Shown here: positions 1 through 7,478 of the stretch, in pieces
How positions within the stretch are numbered: position 1 is the stretch's first letter
How the letters are laid out: each line of letters begins with the position of its first letter
Source of the DNA: JANQUM01 sp047630355
GTDB taxonomy: Bacteria; Bacteroidota; Bacteroidia; Cytophagales; Spirosomataceae
Direction of reading: 5' to 3'
Assembly: GCA_047630355.1 (NCBI GenBank)
Contig: JBLHXN010000047.1
Coordinates: 1-24,656 of the forward strand
DNA length: 24,656 nt
Translations under genes and position numbers: made by a program
Notes under the pieces: generated by a model
Told to the model about the DNA's origin: nothing
What the model saw: only the letters and a program-made list of their open reading frames with translations
The model's database searches: none

Positions 1-2
1 GA

Positions 3-2741
3 GAGGTAAATGCTATTCGTGACGATTTACCCGCTGATATCTTCGACATTGACGTGGTGCAATTCACGCCCGAAGGGACCAATATTATGCAGGCGGCGAT
101 TATGTCAGAAACCGCTCCGTACAAAGAATTGGAAGCACAGGCGGAAGAGCTCAAGCGGCGACTGTTGAAAATCAAAACCCTGAAGAACGTTGAAACTTGG
201 GCGTACCCAAAGCGGCAAGTGCAAGTATCGCTGAACATCGACAAAATGGCTCAGTTCCGTATTCCGCTGCGGCGGGTTATGGGCGTAATTCAAGCCGATA
301 ATTCCAATATCCCCGCTGGAACGGTGGAGATCGGAAACCGAAAATTCAACGTCAAAACTTCGGGTGCGTATGAATCTTTAACAGAAATTGAAAACGTAGT
401 GATTGGTTCATCGGGAACTCAAGTTACGTACTTAAAAGATATTGCGGAAGTAAGCTTTGCTTACGAAGAAGAAACGTATCTGGCTCGATTGAACGGAAAG
501 CGGGGCGTATTTGTAACCGCTACGCAAAAAGCAAATACCAATATATTTGACGTTCAGGCGGCGATGGATCCCGTTATTGAGCAGTTTACCGAGGAGCTTC
601 CCCCAAATCTCACGTTTGAAAAGAGTTTTGATCAGGCAAAAAGCGTTTCGAGTCGTTTATTAGGTTTAGCAAAAGATTTCGGCATCGCCATTTTCTTGGT
701 GTTGATAACGCTTATTCCGTTGGGAATCCGAGCGGCAATAATTGTGATGATTTCTATTCCGTTATCGTTGGCAATTGGTCTGTTCGGTTTGGATATTTTA
801 GGTTTCGGAATTAATCAATTATCGGTTGTTGGGTTGGTGATTGCGTTGGGTTTATTGGTAGATGATTCCATTGTGGTCGTTGAAAATATTTCCCGATTTT
901 TGCGGAAAGGTTACTCCCGGCAGGAAGCCGCTATTCAAGGAACAAAACAAATTAGTTTGGCGGTGGTTGGCTGTACGGCTACGCTGGTCTTCGCTTTTTT
1001 ACCGCTCAACTTTCTGCCCGAATCTGCCGGAGACTTTATTCGTAGCATGCCCATGGCGGTTACCACTACGGTTATTGCTTCGCTGTTTGTTTCGATTACC
1101 ATTGTGCCGTTTTTAGCAAGCCTGATTTTACCCCGCGAAGAACACGAAGACGGAAACGCTGTGCTTCGATGGATGAAACGTGTCATTAATAATTCGTACA
1201 GCAAAATCCTGCACGTTTCTTTGCGAAACCCGTGGAAAACTCTCGGGGTTGCTGCGTTAATTTTTATGGGGAGTTTGGCATTAATCCCCGTGATTGGTAT
1301 CAGCGTTTTCCCAAAATCCGAAAAACCACAGTTTATTATCAATATCGAAACGCCCGTTGGTACCAGTCTTTCTGAAACCAACGCCGCCGCTCGTTTTGTG
1401 GAAAAACAGTTGAGTAAATACGAAATCGTGAAGAACTACGCCACGAACGTCGGGCGGGATAATCCCCGAATTTATTACAACGTTATTCCCGCCGAAGGTG
1501 CCCAAAGCAACAAAGCTCAGCTTTTTGTGCAGTTGCAAGATGACACTGAAGTACCCGTCCGAACTCAATTAATTGACGATTTAAGACAAGGGTTTGACGA
1601 TTTTCCCGGAGCCAAAATAAAGGTAATCGAATTTGAGCAAGGTGCTCCCGTGGAAGCCCCGCTCGTCACCCGAATCTATGGAGATAACCTCGATTCGCTG
1701 CGTTCGCTGTCGCTAAAAATAGAAGAAGTATATCGAAAAACTGACGGTATTATTTACGTCAACAATCCGTTAGCGGCGGTAAATACGGATTTACGGGTAA
1801 AAATTAATAAAGACAAAGCGGGAATGCTTGGTATCTCAACCGCCGAAATTGACCAAACAATCCGAATGGGAATTACGGGGTTGAATGTGGGGACGTTCAA
1901 AGACGATAAAAGCGACGAATTTGACATAGCAGTGGGTCTGAAAAGGCAAAACTACGCCGGACAGAAACAGCTGATGGACATGAGTGTTTTTGATAAACTC
2001 TTTATTTCCAGTCAGTCAGGAATGCTCGTTCCGCTTTCGCAGTTAGCAACTGTAGAGTTTGAGCCTTCCCCAAACCGTATTTTGCATTACGACCAAGATC
2101 GTTACACATCTGTGTCGGCATTTACGGCAAATGGTTATTTAACACCCGAAGTCAATGCTCGCTTAAAAGCGGGATTAGAAAAAATCTATTTACCCGAAAG
2201 TTACTACTTACAGGAATCCGGCGAAGCCGAACGCCAGGCTGAAACCTTTGGTGGTTTAGGAACAATTATCCTCGTAACCGTTTTTGGAATTCTTGCGATT
2301 CTGATTTTGGAATTTGGCACGTTCAAAAGCTCCATCATTGTGCTTTCTGTTATTCCGTTGGGAATGATTGGGGCGGTGACGATTTTGTTTTTAACTGGAA
2401 ATTCGCTTTCGTTTACGGCAATTGTGGGTATCATTGCGTTGGCGGGAATTGAAGTCAAAAACTCCATTCTGCTCGTAGATTACACTAATTTCTTGCGAAA
2501 AGAAGAAAAAATGAGCATCGAAGAAGCCATTGAAGTTGCGGGCGAAACCCGTTTTATTCCCATCGTTCTAACAACGCTTACCGCAATTGGCGGGTTAATT
2601 CCGTTGGTATTAGAAAATTCTCCGCTTTACTCGCCACTTGCCTTGGTAATTATCGGTGGCTTGATTTCATCGCTAATCTTAACCCGAATTGTTACGCCGG
2701 TGATGTATAAATTACTGCCGCCGAGGATTGTGGAGGGGTGA
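3..2741 (+). CDS. RND efflux pump inner-membrane permease (AcrB/HAE1-like), 5'-truncated by window edge
   Basis: This is the inner-membrane, proton-driven transporter subunit of a tripartite efflux pump, which works with a periplasmic adaptor and an outer-membrane channel. The frame is open to the left edge, so the GTG at 54 is not the true start. The first transmembrane helix and part of the first porter domain (roughly the first 100-150 residues) lie outside; about 912 residues remain. Visible are porter-domain sequence, a first helix bundle (about 650-1120), a second porter half, and a second bundle (about 2250-2720). The TM4 motif GLLVDDSIVVVEN has its paired aspartates at 861-866. The TM10 motif GIEVKNSILLVDY has its lysine at 2457-2459. 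These are the proton-relay residues known from AcrB, so the pump looks functional. Whether the substrate is drug-like or metal cannot be told. Adaptor and channel genes are probably to the left. It ends 42 bases from a convergent gene. Confidence 0.93.
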   Translation, partial: EVNAIRDDLPADIFDIDVVQFTPEGTNIMQAAIMSETAPYKELEAQAEELKRRLLKIKTLKNVETWAYPKRQVQVSLNIDKMAQFRIPLRRVMGVIQADNSNIPAGTVEIGNRKFNVKTSGAYESLTEIENVVIGSSGTQVTYLKDIAEVSFAYEEETYLARLNGKRGVFVTATQKANTNIFDVQAAMDPVIEQFTEELPPNLTFEKSFDQAKSVSSRLLGLAKDFGIAIFLVLITLIPLGIRAAIIVMISIPLSLAIGLFGLDILGFGINQLSVVGLVIALGLLVDDSIVVVENISRFLRKGYSRQEAAIQGTKQISLAVVGCTATLVFAFLPLNFLPESAGDFIRSMPMAVTTTVIASLFVSITIVPFLASLILPREEHEDGNAVLRWMKRVINNSYSKILHVSLRNPWKTLGVAALIFMGSLALIPVIGISVFPKSEKPQFIINIETPVGTSLSETNAAARFVEKQLSKYEIVKNYATNVGRDNPRIYYNVIPAEGAQSNKAQLFVQLQDDTEVPVRTQLIDDLRQGFDDFPGAKIKVIEFEQGAPVEAPLVTRIYGDNLDSLRSLSLKIEEVYRKTDGIIYVNNPLAAVNTDLRVKINKDKAGMLGISTAEIDQTIRMGITGLNVGTFKDDKSDEFDIAVGLKRQNYAGQKQLMDMSVFDKLFISSQSGMLVPLSQLATVEFEPSPNRILHYDQDRYTSVSAFTANGYLTPEVNARLKAGLEKIYLPESYYLQESGEAERQAETFGGLGTIILVTVFGILAILILEFGTFKSSIIVLSVIPLGMIGAVTILFLTGNSLSFTAIVGIIALAGIEVKNSILLVDYTNFLRKEEKMSIEEAIEVAGETRFIPIVLTTLTAIGGLIPLVLENSPLYSPLALVIIGGLISSLILTRIVTPVMYKLLPPRIVEG

Positions 2742-2783
2742 GGGTTATAGGTAGTACGTTTAAATCATTGTAAATCAGAATTA

Positions 2784-3659
2784 TTATTCAATTGGAGGTA
2801 ATACTTTATAGTATAAATGTATTTGGTCGTCTAATTGATATTGTTTGTGCCAAGTTTTATCAGATTTAACTTGACAATGAATAACTTTTCTTGGGTCAAC
2901 GTCATTATTTTGCATAACATAAACAAGCTTGTTACTGTAACTAAAATCTTGACCAGCCCCTCCAAACCTGAATTGATACTTAGCATCAGTATAACTAGGA
3001 TCGACTGTCACTTCCAATGACAAAGTATCTCCTGGACGTAGAAAGCAATTCTGATTTTTTGAGAAATCATGTGTTTCGTGAATTTCAAAGTTTTTCCTAT
3101 TAATTACGTTTCCAAAAGAATCAGTTATTGTAATGATTTGTGGGACAATATACTCTTGTTGCATTCCTGATATTGAGTAAAACTTTTTAAAAGATTCAAC
3201 TAATTCGGTTGTGAAAGATAATACAAATTCAGCGTCCTTAATACCGATTGAGTTTGCATGAGATAAATTATTTCTAATTCCTTTTAGTCGATCAAGGCAA
3301 AATTTTAGATAAACGTAGCTATTTGGCATCGTTGGAGGAAACATCGTAGAAAGGTACTTCTTGAAAAACTCATTATACAGATTTGGATTACAAAAAATAT
3401 CTATTAAATTCTCGAAATACCCAGTGTCAATCAATCGAGGAAAAATCTCTGATGATGCCTTATATCGATTGTTGATGTTTTCCCTAATATCTTTTTTTAT
3501 GAGATAATTATCGGTTGACGTTTTATGATTCATAAAATTAGCTCCAAAATTATTAGTCAATTCCTCACTAATAATTCTTCTCAGCCAAAGTTCAGTCATT
3601 TCAATTCGTGAACGACATTTTTCACGAATTACACTTACTTCAATATAATTTAATGGCAT
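2784..3659 (-). CDS. Uncharacterised HEPN-like protein with C-terminal beta-rich domain
   Basis: I do not recognise this 291-residue protein as a named family. Residues 1 to about 165 look mainly helical and carry an R-x4-H motif (R129 to H134, RNNLSH), the signature of HEPN ribonuclease/toxin domains. Residues 170-291 look like a beta-sandwich of Ig-like type, with features such as RPGDTLSLEV, YQFRFGG and IHLYYKVLPP. There is no signal peptide or transmembrane helix, so it is probably cytoplasmic. It lies downstream of a HipB-type regulator on the same strand with a decayed frame between them, and no other promoter is obvious, so it may share that transcript. Base composition is visibly AT-richer than the flanking pump and kynU genes, which suggests transfer. 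A 10-bp inverted repeat sits inside codons 10-19. By inference it is a defence or toxin-type RNase. The R-x4-H motif alone can occur by chance, so the function is unproven. Confidence 0.75.
   Translation of the reverse strand: MPLNYIEVSVIREKCRSRIEMTELWLRRIISEELTNNFGANFMNHKTSTDNYLIKKDIRENINNRYKASSEIFPRLIDTGYFENLIDIFCNPNLYNEFFKKYLSTMFPPTMPNSYVYLKFCLDRLKGIRNNLSHANSIGIKDAEFVLSFTTELVESFKKFYSISGMQQEYIVPQIITITDSFGNVINRKNFEIHETHDFSKNQNCFLRPGDTLSLEVTVDPSYTDAKYQFRFGGAGQDFSYSNKLVYVMQNNDVDPRKVIHCQVKSDKTWHKQYQLDDQIHLYYKVLPPIE
3603..3630. repeat. Perfect 10-bp inverted repeat in the 5' coding part of the HEPN-like gene
   Basis: AATTCGTGAA (3603-3612) is followed after 8 bases by its exact reverse complement TTCACGAATT (3621-3630). 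In the mRNA of the minus-strand gene this folds into a 10-bp hairpin about 30 bases after the start codon, where it could slow translation or bind a regulator. It may also be a by-product of the encoded residues IREKCRSRI. Confidence 0.6.
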
Positions 3660-3734
3660 GTTTTACAACATCGTTTTTAGGTGTGAACAATTTAAAGGAA
3701 GAGTCGACTATCTATAACAAATAACACTTCATTT

Positions 3735-3806
3735 TTAAATTGAGAAATTAAACTTTCCAATTTCGCTTCCAAAGCAACGCACGTTTATGAGTTCGTTTTT
3801 AGCCAT
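3735..3806 (-). pseudogene. Remnant of the 5' end of a HipA-type toxin gene
   Basis: An ATG four bases after the stop of the HipB-like gene opens a frame of 23 codons (begins MAKNELINVRCFGSEIGK) and then hits a stop. The spacing is that of a translationally coupled hipB-hipA pair. From memory, the LINVxCFGxEIG pattern resembles the N-terminus of Bacteroidetes HipA-family kinases, which are about 300-440 residues long. Nothing HipA-like follows; the next sequence leads into the HEPN-like gene. I read it as a hipA gene truncated when the downstream part was lost or replaced. A chance short frame is the alternative. Confidence 0.4.
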
Positions 3807-3810
3807 GATC

Positions 3811-4080
3811 TCAATACAATGAAATGACGTTTTCCTGTTCGCTGCGTTTGTCTTTTACGAGCGTATTTAATTCTTTTAACAAGTCGAAATGCTCCAAGAC
3901 TTTGAGTAAAGTGTCAATGGTAAAATTCTTTCCCGCTTCTAAATTCTGAACCGTAATTCGGGAGATGTTCAGTAATTGAGCGAGTTCTTCTTGCGTCAGG
4001 TCGTGCCGTTTACGGATAACCCGCACAAACTGCCCAATTTCTGTTTTTACGTCTTTGATTTTTACTTGTTCATCAAACAT
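3811..4080 (-). CDS. XRE-family helix-turn-helix regulator, HipB-type antitoxin
   Basis: This 89-residue DNA-binding protein is almost entirely one Cro/C1-type HTH domain (about residues 12-68). The helix-turn-helix runs through LTQEELAQLLNISRITVQNLEAGK, followed by the helix FTIDTLLKVLEHFDLL typical of HipB-like antitoxins. In HipBA modules such a protein neutralises the HipA kinase and represses its own operon. The start is the ATG directly next to a 22-bp near-palindrome, which fits autorepression. It is followed at 4 bases by the hipA-like remnant and then by the HEPN-like gene, so its partner may have been lost or exchanged. Assignment to the HTH family is secure; the antitoxin role is inferred. 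Confidence 0.85.
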   Translation of the reverse strand: MFDEQVKIKDVKTEIGQFVRVIRKRHDLTQEELAQLLNISRITVQNLEAGKNFTIDTLLKVLEHFDLLKELNTLVKDKRSEQENVISLY

Positions 4081-4081
4081 A

Positions 4082-4103
4082 TTTGCATAGTATATTATTC
4101 AAA
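4082..4103. promoter_or_regulatory. Candidate operator overlapping the promoter of the HipB-like gene
   Basis: This is a 22-bp near-perfect palindrome: TTTGnATAnTA mirrored by its complement, with 9 of 11 base pairs matched. It starts 2 bases upstream of the ATG of the minus-strand HTH gene. It overlaps a TATATTTG box (4107-4100, minus strand) that fits the Bacteroidetes -7 consensus TAnnTTTG, although no -33 TTG stands at the usual distance. This is the expected position for an autoregulatory operator. Confidence 0.5.
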
Positions 4104-4198
4104 TATAGAAAAATTGGGGTAAATGAATAGTTTATTGTGCTTTTTTGATTGGCATTTCATACTTCGCAATAATATGTTTGGTGAAAGTAACGGCACTT

Positions 4199-4231
4199 TT
4201 GGGAGTTTTTAGAAATTCTCACCTACTTTTG
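4199..4231 (+). promoter_or_regulatory. Promoter of kynU
   Basis: TTG (4199-4201), 22 bases, then TACTTTTG (4224-4231) fits the Bacteroidetes consensus TTG-N17-23-TAnnTTTG. Transcription would begin near 4238, about 12 bases before the ATG at 4250, which supports that ATG. A second -7-like TATGTTTG at 4173-4180 has its nearest TTG 25 bases away, a poorer fit. Confidence 0.55.
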
Positions 4232-4249
4232 AGTTTAAAAATAAGTCCC

Positions 4250-5524
4250 ATGAAACACCACCTCCAAAAAGCCGCCGAATTAGATTCCCAAGACAAACTC
4301 TCATCGTTTCGGGATCAATTTGTCACGGATGAAAGCGTTATTTATCTCGACGGAAATTCGTTGGGACGTTTACCCAAAAAAACGAAAGAAGTTTTACAAG
4401 ATATTGTAGAAAACCAATGGGGGAACCGATTGATTAGAAGCTGGAACGAGCACTGGCTTGATTTGCCAAAACGCATTGCCGCAAAATTAGCACCGATAGT
4501 TGGAGCATCGCCGGATGAAATATTCGTGGGGGATAGTACTTCGGTGAATCTATACAAACTTGCCCTTGCTGCATTGAAGCTGCAACGCGACCGCTCTGAA
4601 ATTTTGACGGATTCGCTCAACTTCCCGACTGATTTGTACATTTTCCAGGAATTGATTAACCAGTCGTTCCCGAACTATTCGCTAAATAAAATACCTTCGG
4701 TTGACGGAATGACAACGCCGATGGAAGCCATTGAGGAGGCATTGAGTTTGGAAACGGCCTTCTTATCATTAAGCCACGTGGTTTATAAAAGTGCGTTCAT
4801 GTACGATATGGCGGCGGTGAATCAACTCGCCAAAGAAAACGATGCGTTGACGCTTTGGGATTTAAGCCACGCCGTTGGGGCGGTAGACTTACAGCTGAAT
4901 AAATCAGGTGCGGATATGGCGGTGGGCTGCACGTACAAGTACCTGAACGGCGGACCGGGTGCTCCGGCGTTTTTGTACGTCAGAAAAGAACTGCAAGAGC
5001 AACTTCAAAACCCGATTGCGGGCTGGTTTGGACATAAAAAACCGTTTGAATTTGATGAAAATTACGTTGCTGATAGCGGAATTCAACGTTTTGCGGCGGG
5101 AACACCAGGCGTACTTTCGATGGCGGGAATTGAACCTGGATTGGATATTATGAACGAAGCGGGAATGGAAAACCTGAGACGAAAGAGCGTTCAGCAATCT
5201 GATTTTTTGTTGAAAATGATTCAGAGCGAACTTACTCCACTTGGTTTTCAGATTGCATCGCCATTGGATTCGACAAGTCGGGGTTCGCACATTTCGATTC
5301 AACACGCGAATGGTTATCGAATTAATAAAGCGATGATTTCTCCGAAAAGTGATTCCGTCAAAGCGATTATTCCTGATTTTCGTCCACCAACAAATATTCG
5401 GTTGGGAATTGCTCCGCTGTACAATTCATTTACAGAATTAGCAAAAACCGTAGAACGCATTAAGAAAATTGTAGTTACGAAAGAATACGAGCAGTTTTCG
5501 GCGGAAGTGGAGGGAGTTAGTTGA
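4250..5524 (+). CDS. kynU: Kynureninase
   Basis: This 424-residue PLP enzyme (EC 3.7.1.3) cleaves L-kynurenine to anthranilate and alanine, and 3-hydroxykynurenine to 3-hydroxyanthranilate and alanine, in tryptophan degradation or de novo NAD synthesis. It is cytosolic. It shows the N-terminal IYLDGNSLGRLP motif, the cofactor-binding segment WDLSHAVGA (W203-A211; D204 and H207 would contact PLP), and the lysine that forms the Schiff base, K230 in TYKYLNGGPG. Length matches the family (about 415-425). The frame is open back to a TTG at 4145, but the ATG at 4250 gives the family's usual N-terminus and lies just after a consensus promoter. No other kynurenine-pathway gene is in the window. The last 8 bases (5517-5524) overlap the end of the convergent histidine kinase gene. 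Confidence 0.95.
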   Translation: MKHHLQKAAELDSQDKLSSFRDQFVTDESVIYLDGNSLGRLPKKTKEVLQDIVENQWGNRLIRSWNEHWLDLPKRIAAKLAPIVGASPDEIFVGDSTSVNLYKLALAALKLQRDRSEILTDSLNFPTDLYIFQELINQSFPNYSLNKIPSVDGMTTPMEAIEEALSLETAFLSLSHVVYKSAFMYDMAAVNQLAKENDALTLWDLSHAVGAVDLQLNKSGADMAVGCTYKYLNGGPGAPAFLYVRKELQEQLQNPIAGWFGHKKPFEFDENYVADSGIQRFAAGTPGVLSMAGIEPGLDIMNEAGMENLRRKSVQQSDFLLKMIQSELTPLGFQIASPLDSTSRGSHISIQHANGYRINKAMISPKSDSVKAIIPDFRPPTNIRLGIAPLYNSFTELAKTVERIKKIVVTKEYEQFSAEVEGVS

Positions 5525-7472
5525 TATAACCAACAACCGGAATTTCTAACGTTACTTCCGTTCCGGCGGGGTTATTTTCAGGATCGTACAGATCCTCGAA
5601 TCTAATCTCATAGCTACTCTTTATACCTTTTTCTTTGAAGAAGTTCTTCAGGCGTTCTGTGGTTAGTTCAATACCAACAGACGCTTGATTAAGCGTTTTT
5701 CTTGCCTTTATTTCTCCCGAACGTTTCCGCCCAATTCCGTTGTCAATAATTTTTATCACTACTCGGTCGTCATTTGAAGCATAAACGTGTATGTCTAGAT
5801 TCTTCTCTCCTTCTTTTAGGGACAGGCCGTGCCAAATGGCGTTTTCTATGAAAGGTTGCAGAATTAACGATGGTATTTTTATAGAGTCAGGGTTAATACG
5901 TTCGTCCACATTTATGGAGTAATTTATCTTATTAGAAAACCGGATATTCTCAATATTTAGGTACAGTTTCATCGTCGCAAGTTCGTCGGCGAGAGTTATT
6001 TCTTTTTCTTTTGAATTAGCGAGAATCGTGCGGATGAGTTTGGAGAACTTGTTGAGGTAATAAACTGCCTTGTCTTTCTCGTTTTTGATGATGTACAGCT
6101 TAATAGAGTTTAACGAATTGAAAATGAAGTGCGGGTTCATCTGAGATCGCATCATTTTTTGCTCTACTTCTAAAAGTTGCCGTTCGTTGCTAATTTTATA
6201 TTGACGATAAAGTACGTAAAGTGTTACGGCGGTAAGTAATCCTAAGACTAGCGGGAGAATCAACAATTTCCGATTTTGGCTTAGCTTAACGTTTACTAAT
6301 TCATTCTCTTTTTCCAGCAGTTCAATCTGGCTCTTTTTCTTTTCGGAATCGTATTTTAAAATAAGATCAGCCACGTATTGCTGATTTTCTTCGTTGAGGT
6401 ATTGTTCTTCGTATTCGCTCTTTTTTCTATCATATAGTAATGCATTCTTGTAATCACCCTGCTTTTCGTAAACGAGAGATAGGTATTTATAAGCCTCAGC
6501 GAGGTAAGAGCGGAGGTTATTTTTGGTAGCGACTGTAATGCACCTTTGTAGATAGGTTTTCGACGCAGCAAGTTTGCCTAGCTCAAGATACGCCCAACCG
6601 ATATTTTTACTGGTCCAGGCAATATAAAAACTGTCTTCAAACTCTTCGGCTATTTTCATACTCGGCAAAACCAGATTGAGGGCTTCCGTGGGCTTTTGCT
6701 GTTCCAGTAAAACCTGAGCGATGCTGTTGTTACAGATCATCCTGCCGAGGTTGGAGTTGATTGCTTCGTTGTATTTCAGCGATTTACGGTAGTTGGCAAG
6801 AGCACTATCCAAGAGGTTTCTATCTTCAAAAATCCCGCCTAAATTTTGATAATTTATGGCAATGCCGAGTTTATTATCTACTTGCTTTTCAATAGATAAT
6901 GCTTTCTGAAACTGCTCAGCAGCAAGATTCCCCTGTCGTAACGTTAGGTAGAGGTTCCCGATACTATTATATGAAACCGCGATATTTCGTAAATTCGTTT
7001 CGGTTTTCTTGCCACTACTTTCGGCTATTTCTAAAGCGGATTTGTGGTACTCCAACGCGGGGCGGATTTCATCCATGCGGCGGTACGCAACACCAAGCAT
7101 ATTCAAGCTTGAAACCTTGAAATCAACATTCAGAATTTTTCTACTGATTTCGAGAGCTTTATTGTGTAGCTGAATGGCCCTTTTGTAGTTTGACTTATTG
7201 CGGTACGCAATACCGAGCATATCGTAGGCGTAACTTGCCCCTTCGTCGTAATCTGCTTTTAGAGATACATTCAGCAGCTTTTTAAGTTGGACTGTATCTC
7301 TGCGGTAGTTTTTGAAAAACTCTTTTAAGTTTACAAATGAAGTATCTCGCTTCTCTATAAAATCATTGGTACTTTCTTGCTGAGATTGCACAGAAAAGCA
7401 TACGAAAAGCAGGAAGGCGACCATTGCCCAAAAGTTTTTTGTAAATGCTTTTATGTATTTAATGAATAGCAC
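5517..7472 (-). CDS. TPR-containing sensor histidine kinase of the LytS/YehU type
   Basis: This 651-residue membrane sensor probably phosphorylates the LytTR regulator encoded 6 bases upstream. Order of parts: signal peptide (about 1-30, hydrophobic VAFLLFVCFSVQS); tetratricopeptide repeats (about 82-340), which would lie in the periplasm; coiled-coil linker (about 350-400); one transmembrane helix (about 402-422); His_kinase domain with phosphoacceptor H448 in MNPHFIFNSLNSIK; and an ATPase domain with N-box QPFIENAIWHG (N544) and DNGIG (577-581). TPR sensors with a single membrane helix and a LytS-type core are a common Bacteroidetes architecture. I take the GTG at 7472 because it keeps a full signal peptide and follows the regulator closely; the ATG 16 codons on would leave a shorter one. 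The 3' end overlaps kynU by 8 bases, tail to tail. The signal sensed is unknown. Confidence 0.92.
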   Translation of the reverse strand: MLFIKYIKAFTKNFWAMVAFLLFVCFSVQSQQESTNDFIEKRDTSFVNLKEFFKNYRRDTVQLKKLLNVSLKADYDEGASYAYDMLGIAYRNKSNYKRAIQLHNKALEISRKILNVDFKVSSLNMLGVAYRRMDEIRPALEYHKSALEIAESSGKKTETNLRNIAVSYNSIGNLYLTLRQGNLAAEQFQKALSIEKQVDNKLGIAINYQNLGGIFEDRNLLDSALANYRKSLKYNEAINSNLGRMICNNSIAQVLLEQQKPTEALNLVLPSMKIAEEFEDSFYIAWTSKNIGWAYLELGKLAASKTYLQRCITVATKNNLRSYLAEAYKYLSLVYEKQGDYKNALLYDRKKSEYEEQYLNEENQQYVADLILKYDSEKKKSQIELLEKENELVNVKLSQNRKLLILPLVLGLLTAVTLYVLYRQYKISNERQLLEVEQKMMRSQMNPHFIFNSLNSIKLYIIKNEKDKAVYYLNKFSKLIRTILANSKEKEITLADELATMKLYLNIENIRFSNKINYSINVDERINPDSIKIPSLILQPFIENAIWHGLSLKEGEKNLDIHVYASNDDRVVIKIIDNGIGRKRSGEIKARKTLNQASVGIELTTERLKNFFKEKGIKSSYEIRFEDLYDPENNPAGTEVTLEIPVVGYIN

Positions 7473-7478
7473 GCAGCT

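Noticed and set aside
54..56. GTG as start of the RND permease
   Set aside because: The frame is open to the left edge and the sequence before it (EVNAIRDDLPADIF) is normal porter-domain sequence, so the gene begins outside.
935..1381. Minus-strand frame of 148 codons inside the RND permease gene
   Set aside because: It lies fully antisense to a clear transporter gene with conserved motifs, and its protein shows no recognisable domain.
3735..4080. An intact HipBA toxin-antitoxin system
   Set aside because: Only 23 hipA-like codons remain and no kinase domain follows, so the module cannot be functional in its classical form.
4145..4249. N-terminal extension of kynureninase from TTG 4145
   Set aside because: It covers the kynU promoter and adds 35 residues not found in the family; ATG 4250 is better.
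4904..5305. Minus-strand frame of 133 codons inside kynU
   Set aside because: It is antisense to the PLP-binding part of kynureninase; basic, low-complexity composition typical of a shadow frame.
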